DNA from: DUML01 sp050949905
GTDB lineage: Bacteria; Bacillota; Desulfitobacteriia; Desulfitobacteriales; Syntrophobotulaceae
Assembly (NCBI GenBank): GCA_050949905.1
Contig: JBMNGP010000025.1
Location: 29,375-93,374, forward strand
Length of the DNA: 64,000 bases
Direction: 5' to 3'
A program made the position numbers and the translations under genes. The stretch's first letter is position 1. Each line of letters starts with the position of its first letter. A model generated the notes under the pieces. The model searched no databases, had not been told where the DNA came from, and saw nothing but the letters and a program-made list of their open reading frames with translations. This document shows, in pieces, positions 18,172-26,336 of the stretch.

Positions 18172-18210
18172 AAAATCCCTTGGATCAGAAATATCCGGGG
18201 ATTTTTTGAT
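18172..18210 (+). terminator. Rho-independent terminator after the Rid-domain gene
   Basis: AAAATCCC (18172-18179) and GGGATTTT (18198-18205) pair, and the second arm runs into TTTGATTT. Confidence 0.75.
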
Positions 18211-18330
18211 TTATATTTAATTTATATAGGATAGTTTTTCTAGTCTAAAATTATTGTAAGTGGAAGAAACTAAACTCAGACAAAAATTTGCTTACTTTAT
18301 TTCATACCAAAAGAACGGAGGTAACAGGAA

Positions 18331-19317
18331 GTGAAATTAAGACGTTTTCTTGCCGTAGTTCTTTCGGCCTTACTAATTCTGGTTTTATCTGTAGGGTGTA
18401 GAGCCGGAGGAACTGATGAAACTCCCAAGTTTCCGACCAAAGCCATTGACATGACAGTCTTATTCGGTGCCGGGGGTGGAGCTGATGTTGTAGGGCGAAA
18501 ATTAGCTGATTTGGCTTCGAAAGAATTGGGACAGCCCATTGTTGCCAATAACCGTGTAGGAGGCGGGGGCTCTGTAGGCTATCAATATATACTGAATACC
18601 GAGCCGGATGGGCATAACATTGTCTGGAACTCTACCTCGATCAGTACTACCTATCATCAGGGCAACATGCCTGCCGATAAGGGTTATGATGCTTTTAGAG
18701 GAATTGCCAACATTACTCAGGAAGCCACCTCTCTAGCCGTACGAAAAGATGCTCCGTGGAATACCATCGAAGAATTTCTAGCACATGCTAAAGATAATCC
18801 TGGGGAAGTAACAGTTGCCAACAGTGGTGTCGGTTCATTCAATCAGCTTATTGCTGCCGCGATTGAACAGGCAGCCGGAGTAAAATTTAAACACATTCCC
18901 ATGGATGCCAAGCAAAGTACTACTTCCCTCCTTGGCGGTCAAGTTGATGCTATTGTCAATATGGCGTTTGATGTAGTCCAGCAAGTTCAGGCTGATACCA
19001 TGAAAGCCTTGGTGGTAGTAGCTCCGGAGAGACTTGATCTGCTGAAGGATGTCCCCACCATGAAGGAAAAAGGTTACGACCTCGATTTAATGATGTACAG
19101 GGGGATAGCTGTTCCGAAAGACACCCCTGACGACGTGGTTAAGATCCTGGAAGATGCCTTTACTAAAGCCGGTAACGATCCATCCTTTAAAGAATTTGCC
19201 GAACAATACGGAGCAATTGTTGATGTTCGCGGAGCAAAGGATTTTGATGCTTTGATGGCAGATAACGATAAGATAGTTGCAGATATCATGGACAAAATTG
19301 GCATTAAAAAGCAATAG
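18331..19317 (+). CDS. tctC: Tripartite tricarboxylate transporter substrate-binding lipoprotein TctC, copy 2
   Basis: The 328-residue protein starts at a GTG with GGAGGTAACAGG before it. The signal peptide ends in SVGC, giving a lipidated Cys near residue 23. The binding domain shows DMTVLFGAGGGADVVGRKLA, NNRVGGGGSVGYQY and GGQVDAIVNMAFDVVQQ and is closely similar to copy 1 throughout. It precedes creatininase copy 2, so each creatininase gene now lies near a tctC. No permease genes follow it; it likely shares TctAB with copy 1. Confidence 0.92.
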   Translation: MKLRRFLAVVLSALLILVLSVGCRAGGTDETPKFPTKAIDMTVLFGAGGGADVVGRKLADLASKELGQPIVANNRVGGGGSVGYQYILNTEPDGHNIVWNSTSISTTYHQGNMPADKGYDAFRGIANITQEATSLAVRKDAPWNTIEEFLAHAKDNPGEVTVANSGVGSFNQLIAAAIEQAAGVKFKHIPMDAKQSTTSLLGGQVDAIVNMAFDVVQQVQADTMKALVVVAPERLDLLKDVPTMKEKGYDLDLMMYRGIAVPKDTPDDVVKILEDAFTKAGNDPSFKEFAEQYGAIVDVRGAKDFDALMADNDKIVADIMDKIGIKKQ

Positions 19318-19509
19318 TCTTTAAAGCCAAGGTAAAAAAAGCTAAAGCCAGAGTCTAATTTGAAATGCCGCTAAAATCTTAGAAAAATTTCAAAGCTTAG
19401 AAGGTATGGTAATACTTTTCTGAAGAATAATTCAAATTAGTGGACATCCTAATATTAGTTAGATAATCCCAATAATATATATTTATTAAAAATGGAGGTG
19501 CTTTGTTTC

Positions 19510-20367
19510 ATGGTAATGCGTCACAACTTACTCGAATGTGCCTTTGTCGATGCTATCGAATGGTTCAAGAAAACCGATACAATAATTGTCCCCGTTGGTA
19601 GTTGCGAAAAGCATGGTGCCCATGTACCTCTGGGAACTGACAGCTTTACTACTATTAACGTTGCGGAAAGAGCGGCGAAAATGGCCGATGTTCCTTATAC
19701 TCCATTAATGCCTTTCGGTTATTCACCGCACCATATGGGCAGAATGGGTGAAGGCGTTGGCACAATTACCCTCTCTGCTAACACTTACCGGGCAGTATTA
19801 ACTGACATCGCCCGCAGTTTGATTTACCATGGTGCTAATAAGATTGTCTTTGTTACCCATCACGGTTCCAATACTAAACCAATCGACGAATTTAACCGGC
19901 AGATCAGATATAAGTATGGTGCTTTTGTCTGTTTCTACAAGACCCCGACCGAAAGAGAATGCGAAGTTGTTAAAGGTATCTTAGAAGGACCGCCGGAAGA
20001 AACCCCAGGCTGGCACGCGGGCGAAATGGAAACTGCCCAAATGATGGCTCATGATATGAGTTTAGTAGACATGACCAGAGCCATAAATGACAGGGCGCAC
20101 GCTCCGGCTTGGATGGGACCCAAATTCTCCAAAATTGACGGTACCATTACCGTTAAATTTGGCGGATCTGAAAATATCTATGTGCCAATGGAGCACCATG
20201 AATATTCTGACCATGCTACAATCGGCAATCCCTTCCGCGGTACTCCGGAAAAAGGCTTAAAACTCTTTGAGAAAGAAGCGGAGCACTTAGCAGCCTTTAT
20301 TGAAGAGGTTAAGAAGTTCCCGTTTGTCGTTAAGGACGAAGACCGCCACTTCCCGGAAAGAGCTTAA
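19510..20367 (+). CDS. Creatininase family hydrolase, copy 2
   Basis: The 285 residues differ from copy 1 (7915-8772) at only 14 positions, while third-codon positions have changed widely. All metal-site motifs are kept (SCEKHGAHVPLGTD, THHGSN, GWHAGEMETA). The start at 19510 is chosen because GGAGGT lies ten bases before it, inside a longer possible frame. It follows tctC2 and is followed by a strong terminator. Keeping two copies with nearly fixed protein sequence suggests both are used, perhaps under different promoters; differing residues such as Cys/Met and Ala/Cys could tune the substrate. Confidence 0.88.
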   Translation: MVMRHNLLECAFVDAIEWFKKTDTIIVPVGSCEKHGAHVPLGTDSFTTINVAERAAKMADVPYTPLMPFGYSPHHMGRMGEGVGTITLSANTYRAVLTDIARSLIYHGANKIVFVTHHGSNTKPIDEFNRQIRYKYGAFVCFYKTPTERECEVVKGILEGPPEETPGWHAGEMETAQMMAHDMSLVDMTRAINDRAHAPAWMGPKFSKIDGTITVKFGGSENIYVPMEHHEYSDHATIGNPFRGTPEKGLKLFEKEAEHLAAFIEEVKKFPFVVKDEDRHFPERA

Positions 20368-20390
20368 ACCAATAACACACAAATAAATAG

Positions 20391-20440
20391 AAAAGACTGC
20401 TGAGCCAAACAGCTTATCCTGGTGCAGCAGTCTTTTTATT
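20391..20440 (+). terminator. Rho-independent terminator after creatininase copy 2
   Basis: AAAAGACTGCTG (20391-20402) and CAGCAGTCTTTT (20425-20436) form a 12-base perfect stem ending in a U-run. It closes the catabolic island. Confidence 0.92.
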
Positions 20441-20712
20441 ACTTGCAGCCGACTAAGAGGAATACCGCAATACTAGTGTTAAGATATAAGGATATTAGAG
20501 TAATATAAAAGATCAAGTTAGTTTGTAAGAAGTTAAACATAATCGAATTACTTCTAAAAGACTGCAAAAATAGTAAGAAAGGTAAAAGGAAAAAACAGAA
20601 ATGACAAGAAATATAAAAATGAAAAACTTAGTAAAGCAGCTGAATCTAAATAGAAAAAGGGAAATTGAAAATACTATTTGAAAGAGATTGGCATTGAAGG
20701 AGGAAAATAAAA
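20441..20712. other. A-rich non-coding spacer
   Basis: No gene is seen. The stretch is A-rich on the plus strand, and a GAAGGAGG site at its end serves the DUF1232 gene. Confidence 0.4.
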
Positions 20713-21147
20713 ATGCAGGGACAGCCTAACGAGCGGGACGAGCAATTTGCTCCACCGGAAGGTCTCATTGGGGATCAGGAAATTGACAAATGGAAAGAGA
20801 AAGCTGCAAAGTATATAGATAATCCCAAGAAAACGGAAAACCTTTTAGGTCTAGCTTGGCAGAAGGCTGAAAGCGCTAAAAACAATCAAGCACTCAGTAA
20901 TATCTGGGATAAAATCCAACTGCTGTTTTCCTTAGTCAGGGATTGGGCCAACGGCAATTACAGAGGGATATCCAAATCAGCCCTTCTGGCCGTTATAGCA
21001 GGGTTAATCTATTTTGTATCTCCCCTGGATATTATTCCTGATTTTTTGGTCGGACTGGGGCTGGTTGACGATGCTGCAGTTTTAGGCTTAATCATTAAGC
21101 AAATAGACCAGGAGATTATTAAATACAAGCAGTGGAAAAGTATTTAG
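20713..21147 (+). CDS. DUF1232 (YkvA-like) membrane protein
   Basis: The 144-residue protein has a charged helical N-terminal half and, from about residue 92, the DUF1232 core: a membrane helix (ALLAVIAGLIYFVSP) followed by the invariant PLDIIPDFLVGLGLVDDAAVLG. The family is widespread and its function is not established; it is thought to be a small membrane protein. AGGAGG precedes the ATG. The stop codon lies inside the first copy of a 20-base tandem repeat. It is probably transcribed alone or with the esterase gene that follows 53 bases later. Confidence 0.88.
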   Translation: MQGQPNERDEQFAPPEGLIGDQEIDKWKEKAAKYIDNPKKTENLLGLAWQKAESAKNNQALSNIWDKIQLLFSLVRDWANGNYRGISKSALLAVIAGLIYFVSPLDIIPDFLVGLGLVDDAAVLGLIIKQIDQEIIKYKQWKSI

Positions 21148-21185
21148 GGACTTAAATAATTAACTAGGGACTTAAATAATAAACT
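21146..21185. repeat. Two tandem 20-bp repeats
   Basis: AGGGACTTAAATAATTAACT is followed directly by the same sequence with one changed base. The first copy overlaps the DUF1232 stop codon. Confidence 0.8.
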
Positions 21186-21200
21186 GAAGAGGAGTAAAAA

Positions 21201-22271
21201 ATGATGGGGATAAGAGAGCAAAAAATGGCAGAACTAAAAAAATATAGGCCTGAACTAACCCGGCAGCAGGACTTCGAAAGATTCTGGCTGATGGCCGCCG
21301 AAGAAATCTTTCGCTCAGACGGGCTTCCCAGCTGGCGGATTGAGCCTGAAGAAAGAGAGATTGCGGAGGAATTTCAAGTTTCCTTTAATTTGGAGCTGGC
21401 AGATTTCGCTTATCCTTTAAAGCAGGTCAAAGTCCACCAAGCCACCTTAGAGGCTGCTGACGGAACAATGCTTCATGGCTGGTATCTTTACCCTGCCGGA
21501 GCCGGCGAGCAGAGCAAAGTTCCGGGACTCGTCCGCTTTCATGGCTATTCTTCGAATAAAGGGAAAATATGTGAGCTTTTATTATGGGCTTTACAAGGTT
21601 ATGCCGTGCTGGCTATGGATGTCCGCGGGCAATGCGGTGCTACTCCGGATGGAAGGGTCTATTCCAGCGGGTCTTTTTCCGGCTGGCTGACTTTAGGGCT
21701 TGATTCTCCTTTAGAATACTATTACCGCCAGGTATATTTGGACAGTATTCAATCCATCGAAGCCCTCGCCCGGCGGCCTGAAGTCAACGGGGAGAAAATA
21801 GGTTTATTCGGCAACAGTCAGGGAGGGGCTTTAGCGATAGTCTCAGCTGCGCTTTTAGCCAGGTTTGCCGGCAAGCTGGAGGGGATTACGGCTCAAGTGG
21901 CTGCGGTGAGTGCCGGAATTCCATTTCTCTGTGATATAAAAAAAGCTTTCCTGGAGCATACTGAAGGACCGTGGGCGGAATTGGACTGGTATTTTAGGAT
22001 GCATGATCCTTTACATGAAAGGGAAGAGGAAATTATGAAGACTTTAAGTTATTTTGATGCCATGAATTTTGCCCCTTGGGTTAAGTGCCCTGCCCTGGTA
22101 TCAATAGGGCTCAAAGATACGGACTGCCCGCCGCCAACCATCTATGCACTCTTTCACCACCTGGCCGGAAAAAAAGAGCTGCTCGTCTATCCTGATTATA
22201 GTCATGAGAGCAATGACAATTTCCTGGACCGTCAAATTATCTTCTTAGCCCAAGAATTGCTGAGCACCTAG
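21201..22271 (+). CDS. CE7-type carbohydrate esterase / acetyl xylan esterase-like alpha/beta hydrolase
   Basis: The 356-residue protein carries the CE7 signature set: RGQ in DVRGQCG, the nucleophile elbow GNSQGG (Ser), the Asp in GLKDTDCPP and the His in YSHE. This matches acetyl xylan esterase/cephalosporin C deacetylase enzymes, which remove acetyl groups from small sugars and other esters. No signal peptide is seen, so it acts in the cytoplasm. AGAGGAG precedes the ATG at 21201; a second ATG lies directly after it. It converges on the cotJC-type gene across a shared hairpin. Confidence 0.88.
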   Translation: MMGIREQKMAELKKYRPELTRQQDFERFWLMAAEEIFRSDGLPSWRIEPEEREIAEEFQVSFNLELADFAYPLKQVKVHQATLEAADGTMLHGWYLYPAGAGEQSKVPGLVRFHGYSSNKGKICELLLWALQGYAVLAMDVRGQCGATPDGRVYSSGSFSGWLTLGLDSPLEYYYRQVYLDSIQSIEALARRPEVNGEKIGLFGNSQGGALAIVSAALLARFAGKLEGITAQVAAVSAGIPFLCDIKKAFLEHTEGPWAELDWYFRMHDPLHEREEEIMKTLSYFDAMNFAPWVKCPALVSIGLKDTDCPPPTIYALFHHLAGKKELLVYPDYSHESNDNFLDRQIIFLAQELLST

Positions 22272-22322
22272 TTTAAAAACAGAATCTTTTTTAAATACAG
22301 TCAGATTAATCGACTAATAAGA

Positions 22323-22367
22323 AACGGAAATATCCTGTAGAGTTCTCCACAGGATATTTTGCGTTTC
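22323..22367. terminator. Bidirectional terminator between esterase and coat genes
   Basis: AAATATCCTGT (22328-22338) and ACAGGATATTT (22349-22359) pair perfectly, with further pairing of GAAACG and CGTTTC outside and A/T runs on both sides. Confidence 0.8.
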
Positions 22368-22393
22368 CGGGAAAAGATTTGCCCAAGATCTTG

Positions 22394-22442
22394 CAGGGTA
22401 AGGCTAGTGGTTCAGGGTAAGGCTAGTGGTTCAGGGTAAGGC
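22394..22442. repeat. 19-bp tandem repeat, 2.5 copies
   Basis: CAGGGTAAGGCTAGTGGTT occurs twice in exact tandem and is followed by a partial third copy, just before the stop codon of the minus-strand coat gene. Confidence 0.85.
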
Positions 22443-22458
22443 TGTCCGCTATTAAGAA

Positions 22459-23157
22459 CTAATGGGTCTGGTTAGCCGGATTCGCCGGATCAGGATTAGC
22501 AAATTTAGGAGGCTGCGGGCTTTTGTGAGCATCGAAATATTTGCCGGGTGTTGACATATCAAAATAGACTTTGGAATCCTGGGTTACGCCCCAATCCTGA
22601 AGTGATCCTGTATCCTGCAACATATTAAAGGCTTCCCGGAAGAGAGTATTGTGGGCTTCCTCCCTGTTCAAGAGGAAATCAATAGTCTCCCGGACACCTT
22701 TATCATTAATCTGCCTGTACAGGTACTCATAGACTACTTTGGCTCTTTCTTCGGCGGCAATGTCGGATAAGATATCAGCAGCAAGGTCTCCGGTGACATT
22801 GACATAACCTGCCGTAAATAGCTGACCCGAAGCATTAGTCAGCATCGGTGCTAACCCTGTCAGCACATGGGCTTCAATATTGCCGATGGTGGCGCTGTTA
22901 GCCTGGAGGTCATGGCCGTTCAGCAAGTTGATAGTCTGGGCAACCATTTCCATGTGGCTAAGTTCTTCAGCGCCGATATCGAGGAAAAGGTCTTTGATCT
23001 TAGGATCCTTAATTCGAAAGCTTTGCGAGATATACTGCAAACCTGCTTTTAGTTCTCCTTGGGGACCACCTAATTGCTCTTGCAGCATAGCAGCATAATT
23101 TGGATTGGGGGCATCGACTTTGACATCCTTTAACAATTGTTTGTCGTGTTTGAACAA
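22459..23157 (-). CDS. cotJC: Manganese-catalase-like spore coat protein CotJC
   Basis: The 232-residue product has the ferritin-like di-metal fold of Mn catalase/CotJC, with metal-ligand segments GELKAGLQYISQSF (Glu), DIGAEELSHMEMVAQ (Glu, His), TGDLAADILSDIAAEERAK (Glu) and NREEAHNTLFREAF (Glu, His). I prefer a TTG start at 23157 with GGAG eight bases upstream; the family begins close to this point (FKHDK). An ATG 45 bases further upstream has no visible ribosome site. The protein is expected in the inner spore coat, possibly detoxifying peroxide. A coat-type gene diverges from it on the other strand. Confidence 0.88.
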   Translation of the reverse strand: MFKHDKQLLKDVKVDAPNPNYAAMLQEQLGGPQGELKAGLQYISQSFRIKDPKIKDLFLDIGAEELSHMEMVAQTINLLNGHDLQANSATIGNIEAHVLTGLAPMLTNASGQLFTAGYVNVTGDLAADILSDIAAEERAKVVYEYLYRQINDKGVRETIDFLLNREEAHNTLFREAFNMLQDTGSLQDWGVTQDSKVYFDMSTPGKYFDAHKSPQPPKFANPDPANPANQTH

Positions 23158-23331
23158 GATAATCACTCCTTCTTCGGAATAAAAGTTTTCTTTCCTGCTC
23201 ATAGTTTTTTCAAAATGCTTCTTTATATGCTAAAGATTGAGCTTTTAAGAATTTTTCAAGCTGCAGGAATAATTTAGTTTAAACTTCACACACTAAATTG
23301 GAATTATTTTTAACAGATAGGGGAGATTTTT

Positions 23332-23895
23332 ATGCAGCTGGCAGCGCATGAAGTTCATGACCTCCATGAACTTACCATGAGTTGTGTTAATTCCATTACG
23401 AATATGGCTCTCTTTGTCAAGCAAGCCCAGGATCCGGAACTGAAGAAAATGATAGCCAGGCATTTTCCTTATCATGTCAAAGATTACAATACCAAAATTG
23501 AATATCTTAGCAAAAGCGGAGCTAAAACGGGGCTCTCCGTTCCGGAGCTAAAAGAAAGCTTGCAAAATTTTACCCAAGCTGAAGTTGAGACTCAGCCTCT
23601 CACACCCAGAACCGAGCTCAGTGAGTTTAATGACAGGGAAATTGCCACAGCATACCTCCTTACCCTGAAAAGGGCAGGCCGGGAATATGCTTGGGCAGCG
23701 ATGGAAGCCAGCAATCCGGAAATTCGCTGCTTCTTGGAAGACGCTTTCAAGATGTGCTCGCATCATGCTTTTGATATCTGGCAGTGGATGGTGAAGAAAG
23801 GCTACTATCCGCTGGAAGCGGCTGATCCTAAAGTTGCCGGTGCTTACAGCAATATTTATTACGAAGTACCGGAAGAACACCACACCATAATGTAG
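23332..23895 (+). CDS. CotF-type spore coat protein, long form
   Basis: The 187-residue, mostly helical protein has two ferritin-like helix-pair segments: one with VNSITNMALFVKQAQDPELK, the other with ATAYLLTLKRAGREYAWAAM followed by NPEIRCFLEDAFKMCSHHAF. This is the pattern of CotF-like coat proteins, in which NP-E-R-F follows the second helix. A GGGGAG site precedes the ATG. It pairs with the next gene, another CotF-type protein, 72 bases downstream, and diverges from cotJC, forming a coat cluster likely transcribed late in sporulation in the mother cell. Confidence 0.82.
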   Translation: MQLAAHEVHDLHELTMSCVNSITNMALFVKQAQDPELKKMIARHFPYHVKDYNTKIEYLSKSGAKTGLSVPELKESLQNFTQAEVETQPLTPRTELSEFNDREIATAYLLTLKRAGREYAWAAMEASNPEIRCFLEDAFKMCSHHAFDIWQWMVKKGYYPLEAADPKVAGAYSNIYYEVPEEHHTIM

Positions 23896-23967
23896 TTCCA
23901 AGGCGTAGGAAATCTTAATTCCTATAGATTAAAGTTCTCAAGAAAAAATTTCAGGAGGTATCCTAAA

Positions 23968-24441
23968 ATGCAACTCAGTCAAAAAGAAAGAATTTTACTG
24001 GAAGATCAAAAGAGCCACGAAGAATTATGTATTAAAAAATATAATAATTATGCCAACCAGGCTCAAGATCCGCAGTTAAAACAAATGTTCCAGCAGCATG
24101 CTCAGCATGAGCAAGAGCATTATAATACCATTAACCAAATCTTAAGCGGGCAGGTTCCTAATATGCAGCAGGGTCAACAACAGCAGCAACAGCAGGGGCA
24201 GCAGCAATTTCAGCCACCTAACATGGGGCAAGCTGGGATGGTTAATCAACAAGATGCCGATCTTTGCCAGGACATGCTGGAAACTGAAAAGTATGTCTCC
24301 GGGGCGTACGATACAGCCATATTTGAATTTCAAGACAGCAATATCCGCCAAGCCTTGAACCATATTCAGAAAGAAGAGCAACAGCACGGCGAGGACATCT
24401 TTAATTACATGAAGAGTAAAGGTATGTATAAGGTTCATTAG
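23968..24441 (+). CDS. CotF-type spore coat protein with Gln-rich linker
   Basis: The 157-residue protein has a first helical unit (LLEDQKSHEELCIKKYNNYA... with HEQEHYN), then a 35-residue stretch rich in Gln (about residues 67-100, including runs of Gln), then a second CotF unit (DADLCQDMLETEKYVSGAYD; NIRQALNHIQKEEQQHGE). AGGAGG precedes the ATG. The Gln-rich linker is low-complexity and is probably flexible or cross-linked in the coat. A terminator follows. Confidence 0.86.
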   Translation: MQLSQKERILLEDQKSHEELCIKKYNNYANQAQDPQLKQMFQQHAQHEQEHYNTINQILSGQVPNMQQGQQQQQQQGQQQFQPPNMGQAGMVNQQDADLCQDMLETEKYVSGAYDTAIFEFQDSNIRQALNHIQKEEQQHGEDIFNYMKSKGMYKVH

Positions 24442-24479
24442 ACAATATAACTGATCTCTGGTTTATAGCAATATTTACC

Positions 24480-24508
24480 GCGGCCTTTTGGCCGCGCATC
24501 TTTTTCTT
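24480..24508 (+). terminator. Rho-independent terminator after the coat genes
   Basis: CGCGGCC, TTTT loop and GGCCGCG form a short GC-rich hairpin, followed by CATCTTTTTCTTT. Confidence 0.88.
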
Positions 24509-24660
24509 TCCTAAAAACATTTTATTGGCGGCTGCAATTTGTCTAAAAAATCCCAAAAACATTTGTCAAACATTAATATTAGCAAAATTTTCGTGTTTGG
24601 CTTTAAATTATGCAAGTAATACCATATAATATGGATATATTTTGAGTTAGGAGGTTGGTT

Positions 24661-26043
24661 ATGCACCAAGCAAGGGAACTTTTTGCCACCCGGTTAGGGT
24701 TTATTCTAATCTCTGCCGGTTGTGCCATTGGCCTGGGTAACGTTTGGCGTTTCCCGTACATTACCGGGCTTTATGGCGGTGGTCTATTTGTACTTATCTA
24801 TATTTTATTCCTGATAATCCTCGGTCTGCCGATCATGTCCATGGAATTTGCCGTGGGCCGGGCCAGCAAGCAGAGTGTGGCTACATCTTTTGATGTCCTG
24901 GAGCCTCAAGGCAGTAAATGGCACGTTTTCAAATGGCTGGCCATGGCCGGCAACTACCTATTGATGATGTTCTATACCACTGTTGCCGGTTGGATGCTGG
25001 CATATCTCTTCTTTATGGTGCGGGGGGATTTCATCGGTAAAACCCCGGCGGAAGTCGAGGGAGTATTTGGCGGACTTGTTTCTAGTGCCGGCATGTGTAT
25101 TCTTTTTATGGTTATTACTTGTATTTTAGGCTTTGCCGTTTGCTCCCTGGGCTTAAGAAACGGTGTGGAGCGAATAACCAAAGTCATGATGTCCTGTCTC
25201 TTTCTGATTATGATTGCCCTGGTAATTCGGGCTGTGACTCTGCCTAATGCCCTGGAGGGACTTTCTTTCTATCTTTTGCCTAATCTGGACGGCATTAAGG
25301 AACATGGCCTCTGGACAATGGTCTATGCTGCTATGGGACAGGCGTTTTTCACTCTCAGTATTGGGATGGGGAGCATGGCCATCTTCGGCAGTTATGTATC
25401 AAAAGACCGCACTTTAGCGGGTGAAGGTATCAATATTACCATTCTGGATACCTGCGTAGCTATTATGGCCGGTTTGATTATTTTCCCGGCATGTTTTGCT
25501 TTTGGAGTTAATCCGGGAAGCGGCCCTTCCCTCGTTTTTATCACGTTACCCAATATTTTTAACAATATGCCTGCCAGTCAAGTATGGGGAATAGCCTTTT
25601 ATATCTTTATGGTTTTTGCCGCTTTATCCACTGTAATCGCTGTATTTGAAAATATTATCTCTTTCGGAATTGACCTTTTGGGCTGGACCAGGAAAAAGTC
25701 GGTTTTAATCAATTTGGTAGCGATAATTCTCTTATCCCTGCCTTGTGCTTTGGGCTTTAATGTTTGGAGCGACTTTGCTCCCTTGGGAGAAGGTACCGTT
25801 ATTCTGGATTTAGAGGATTTTATTGTCAGCAATAATATTCTCTTGATAGGTTCCTTGATATACGTTCTTTTCTGTGTAACCCGTTATGGCTGGGGCTGGG
25901 ATAATTTTATTAAGGAAGCCAATACCGGCAAAGGAGTGAAAATACCCCAGAAAACCAGGTTCTATATGACCTATATCCTACCGGTAATTATTCTGGTAGT
26001 CTTTGTCTTCGGCTATATCGATAAGTTTAAGCTTTTAGGTTAA
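24661..26043 (+). CDS. Sodium-dependent neurotransmitter symporter family (SLC6/LeuT-like) transporter
   Basis: The 460-residue membrane protein has the SLC6 signature in helix 1 (GCAIGLGNVWRFPYITGLYGG, where sodium and substrate bind), about 11-12 membrane segments, the helix-6 region GQAFFTLSIGMGSM and the GWTRKK loop. Bacterial members import amino acids or related amines with sodium. The ATG at 24661 has TAGGAGGT before it. The gene stands alone between terminators. The substrate cannot be told from sequence. Confidence 0.92.
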   Translation: MHQARELFATRLGFILISAGCAIGLGNVWRFPYITGLYGGGLFVLIYILFLIILGLPIMSMEFAVGRASKQSVATSFDVLEPQGSKWHVFKWLAMAGNYLLMMFYTTVAGWMLAYLFFMVRGDFIGKTPAEVEGVFGGLVSSAGMCILFMVITCILGFAVCSLGLRNGVERITKVMMSCLFLIMIALVIRAVTLPNALEGLSFYLLPNLDGIKEHGLWTMVYAAMGQAFFTLSIGMGSMAIFGSYVSKDRTLAGEGINITILDTCVAIMAGLIIFPACFAFGVNPGSGPSLVFITLPNIFNNMPASQVWGIAFYIFMVFAALSTVIAVFENIISFGIDLLGWTRKKSVLINLVAIILLSLPCALGFNVWSDFAPLGEGTVILDLEDFIVSNNILLIGSLIYVLFCVTRYGWGWDNFIKEANTGKGVKIPQKTRFYMTYILPVIILVVFVFGYIDKFKLLG

Positions 26044-26135
26044 TTCACCATAGCATAACATCATCTTTCATGGATAAAGAGTTTGCAAGCAAAGATACTT
26101 ATGAGTTTGTCAAAGGTTATAACTTGAGGGCAGAG

Positions 26136-26160
26136 GGACACTAAACAGTGTCCTTCTGAT
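26136..26160 (+). terminator. Hairpin downstream of the symporter gene
   Basis: GGACACT, AAAC loop and AGTGTCC form a seven-base stem, followed by TTCTGATTTT. It is a weak terminator candidate. Confidence 0.5.
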
Positions 26161-26336
26161 TTTCAGTGCTTAAGGTTAATGATTCCGTTATCTCTTTGTT
26201 TAAAGGCGAGGACTCGGTCAACTCTTCTTCAATGCTGAAGGAAGAATCAGAAATGCGCCGAATTAAACAGAGGTAGAGATGCGGTCTAAAATGAGATATG
26301 AAGTTAAGTAGAAATAATTGTAATTAAGGGGGAGCA

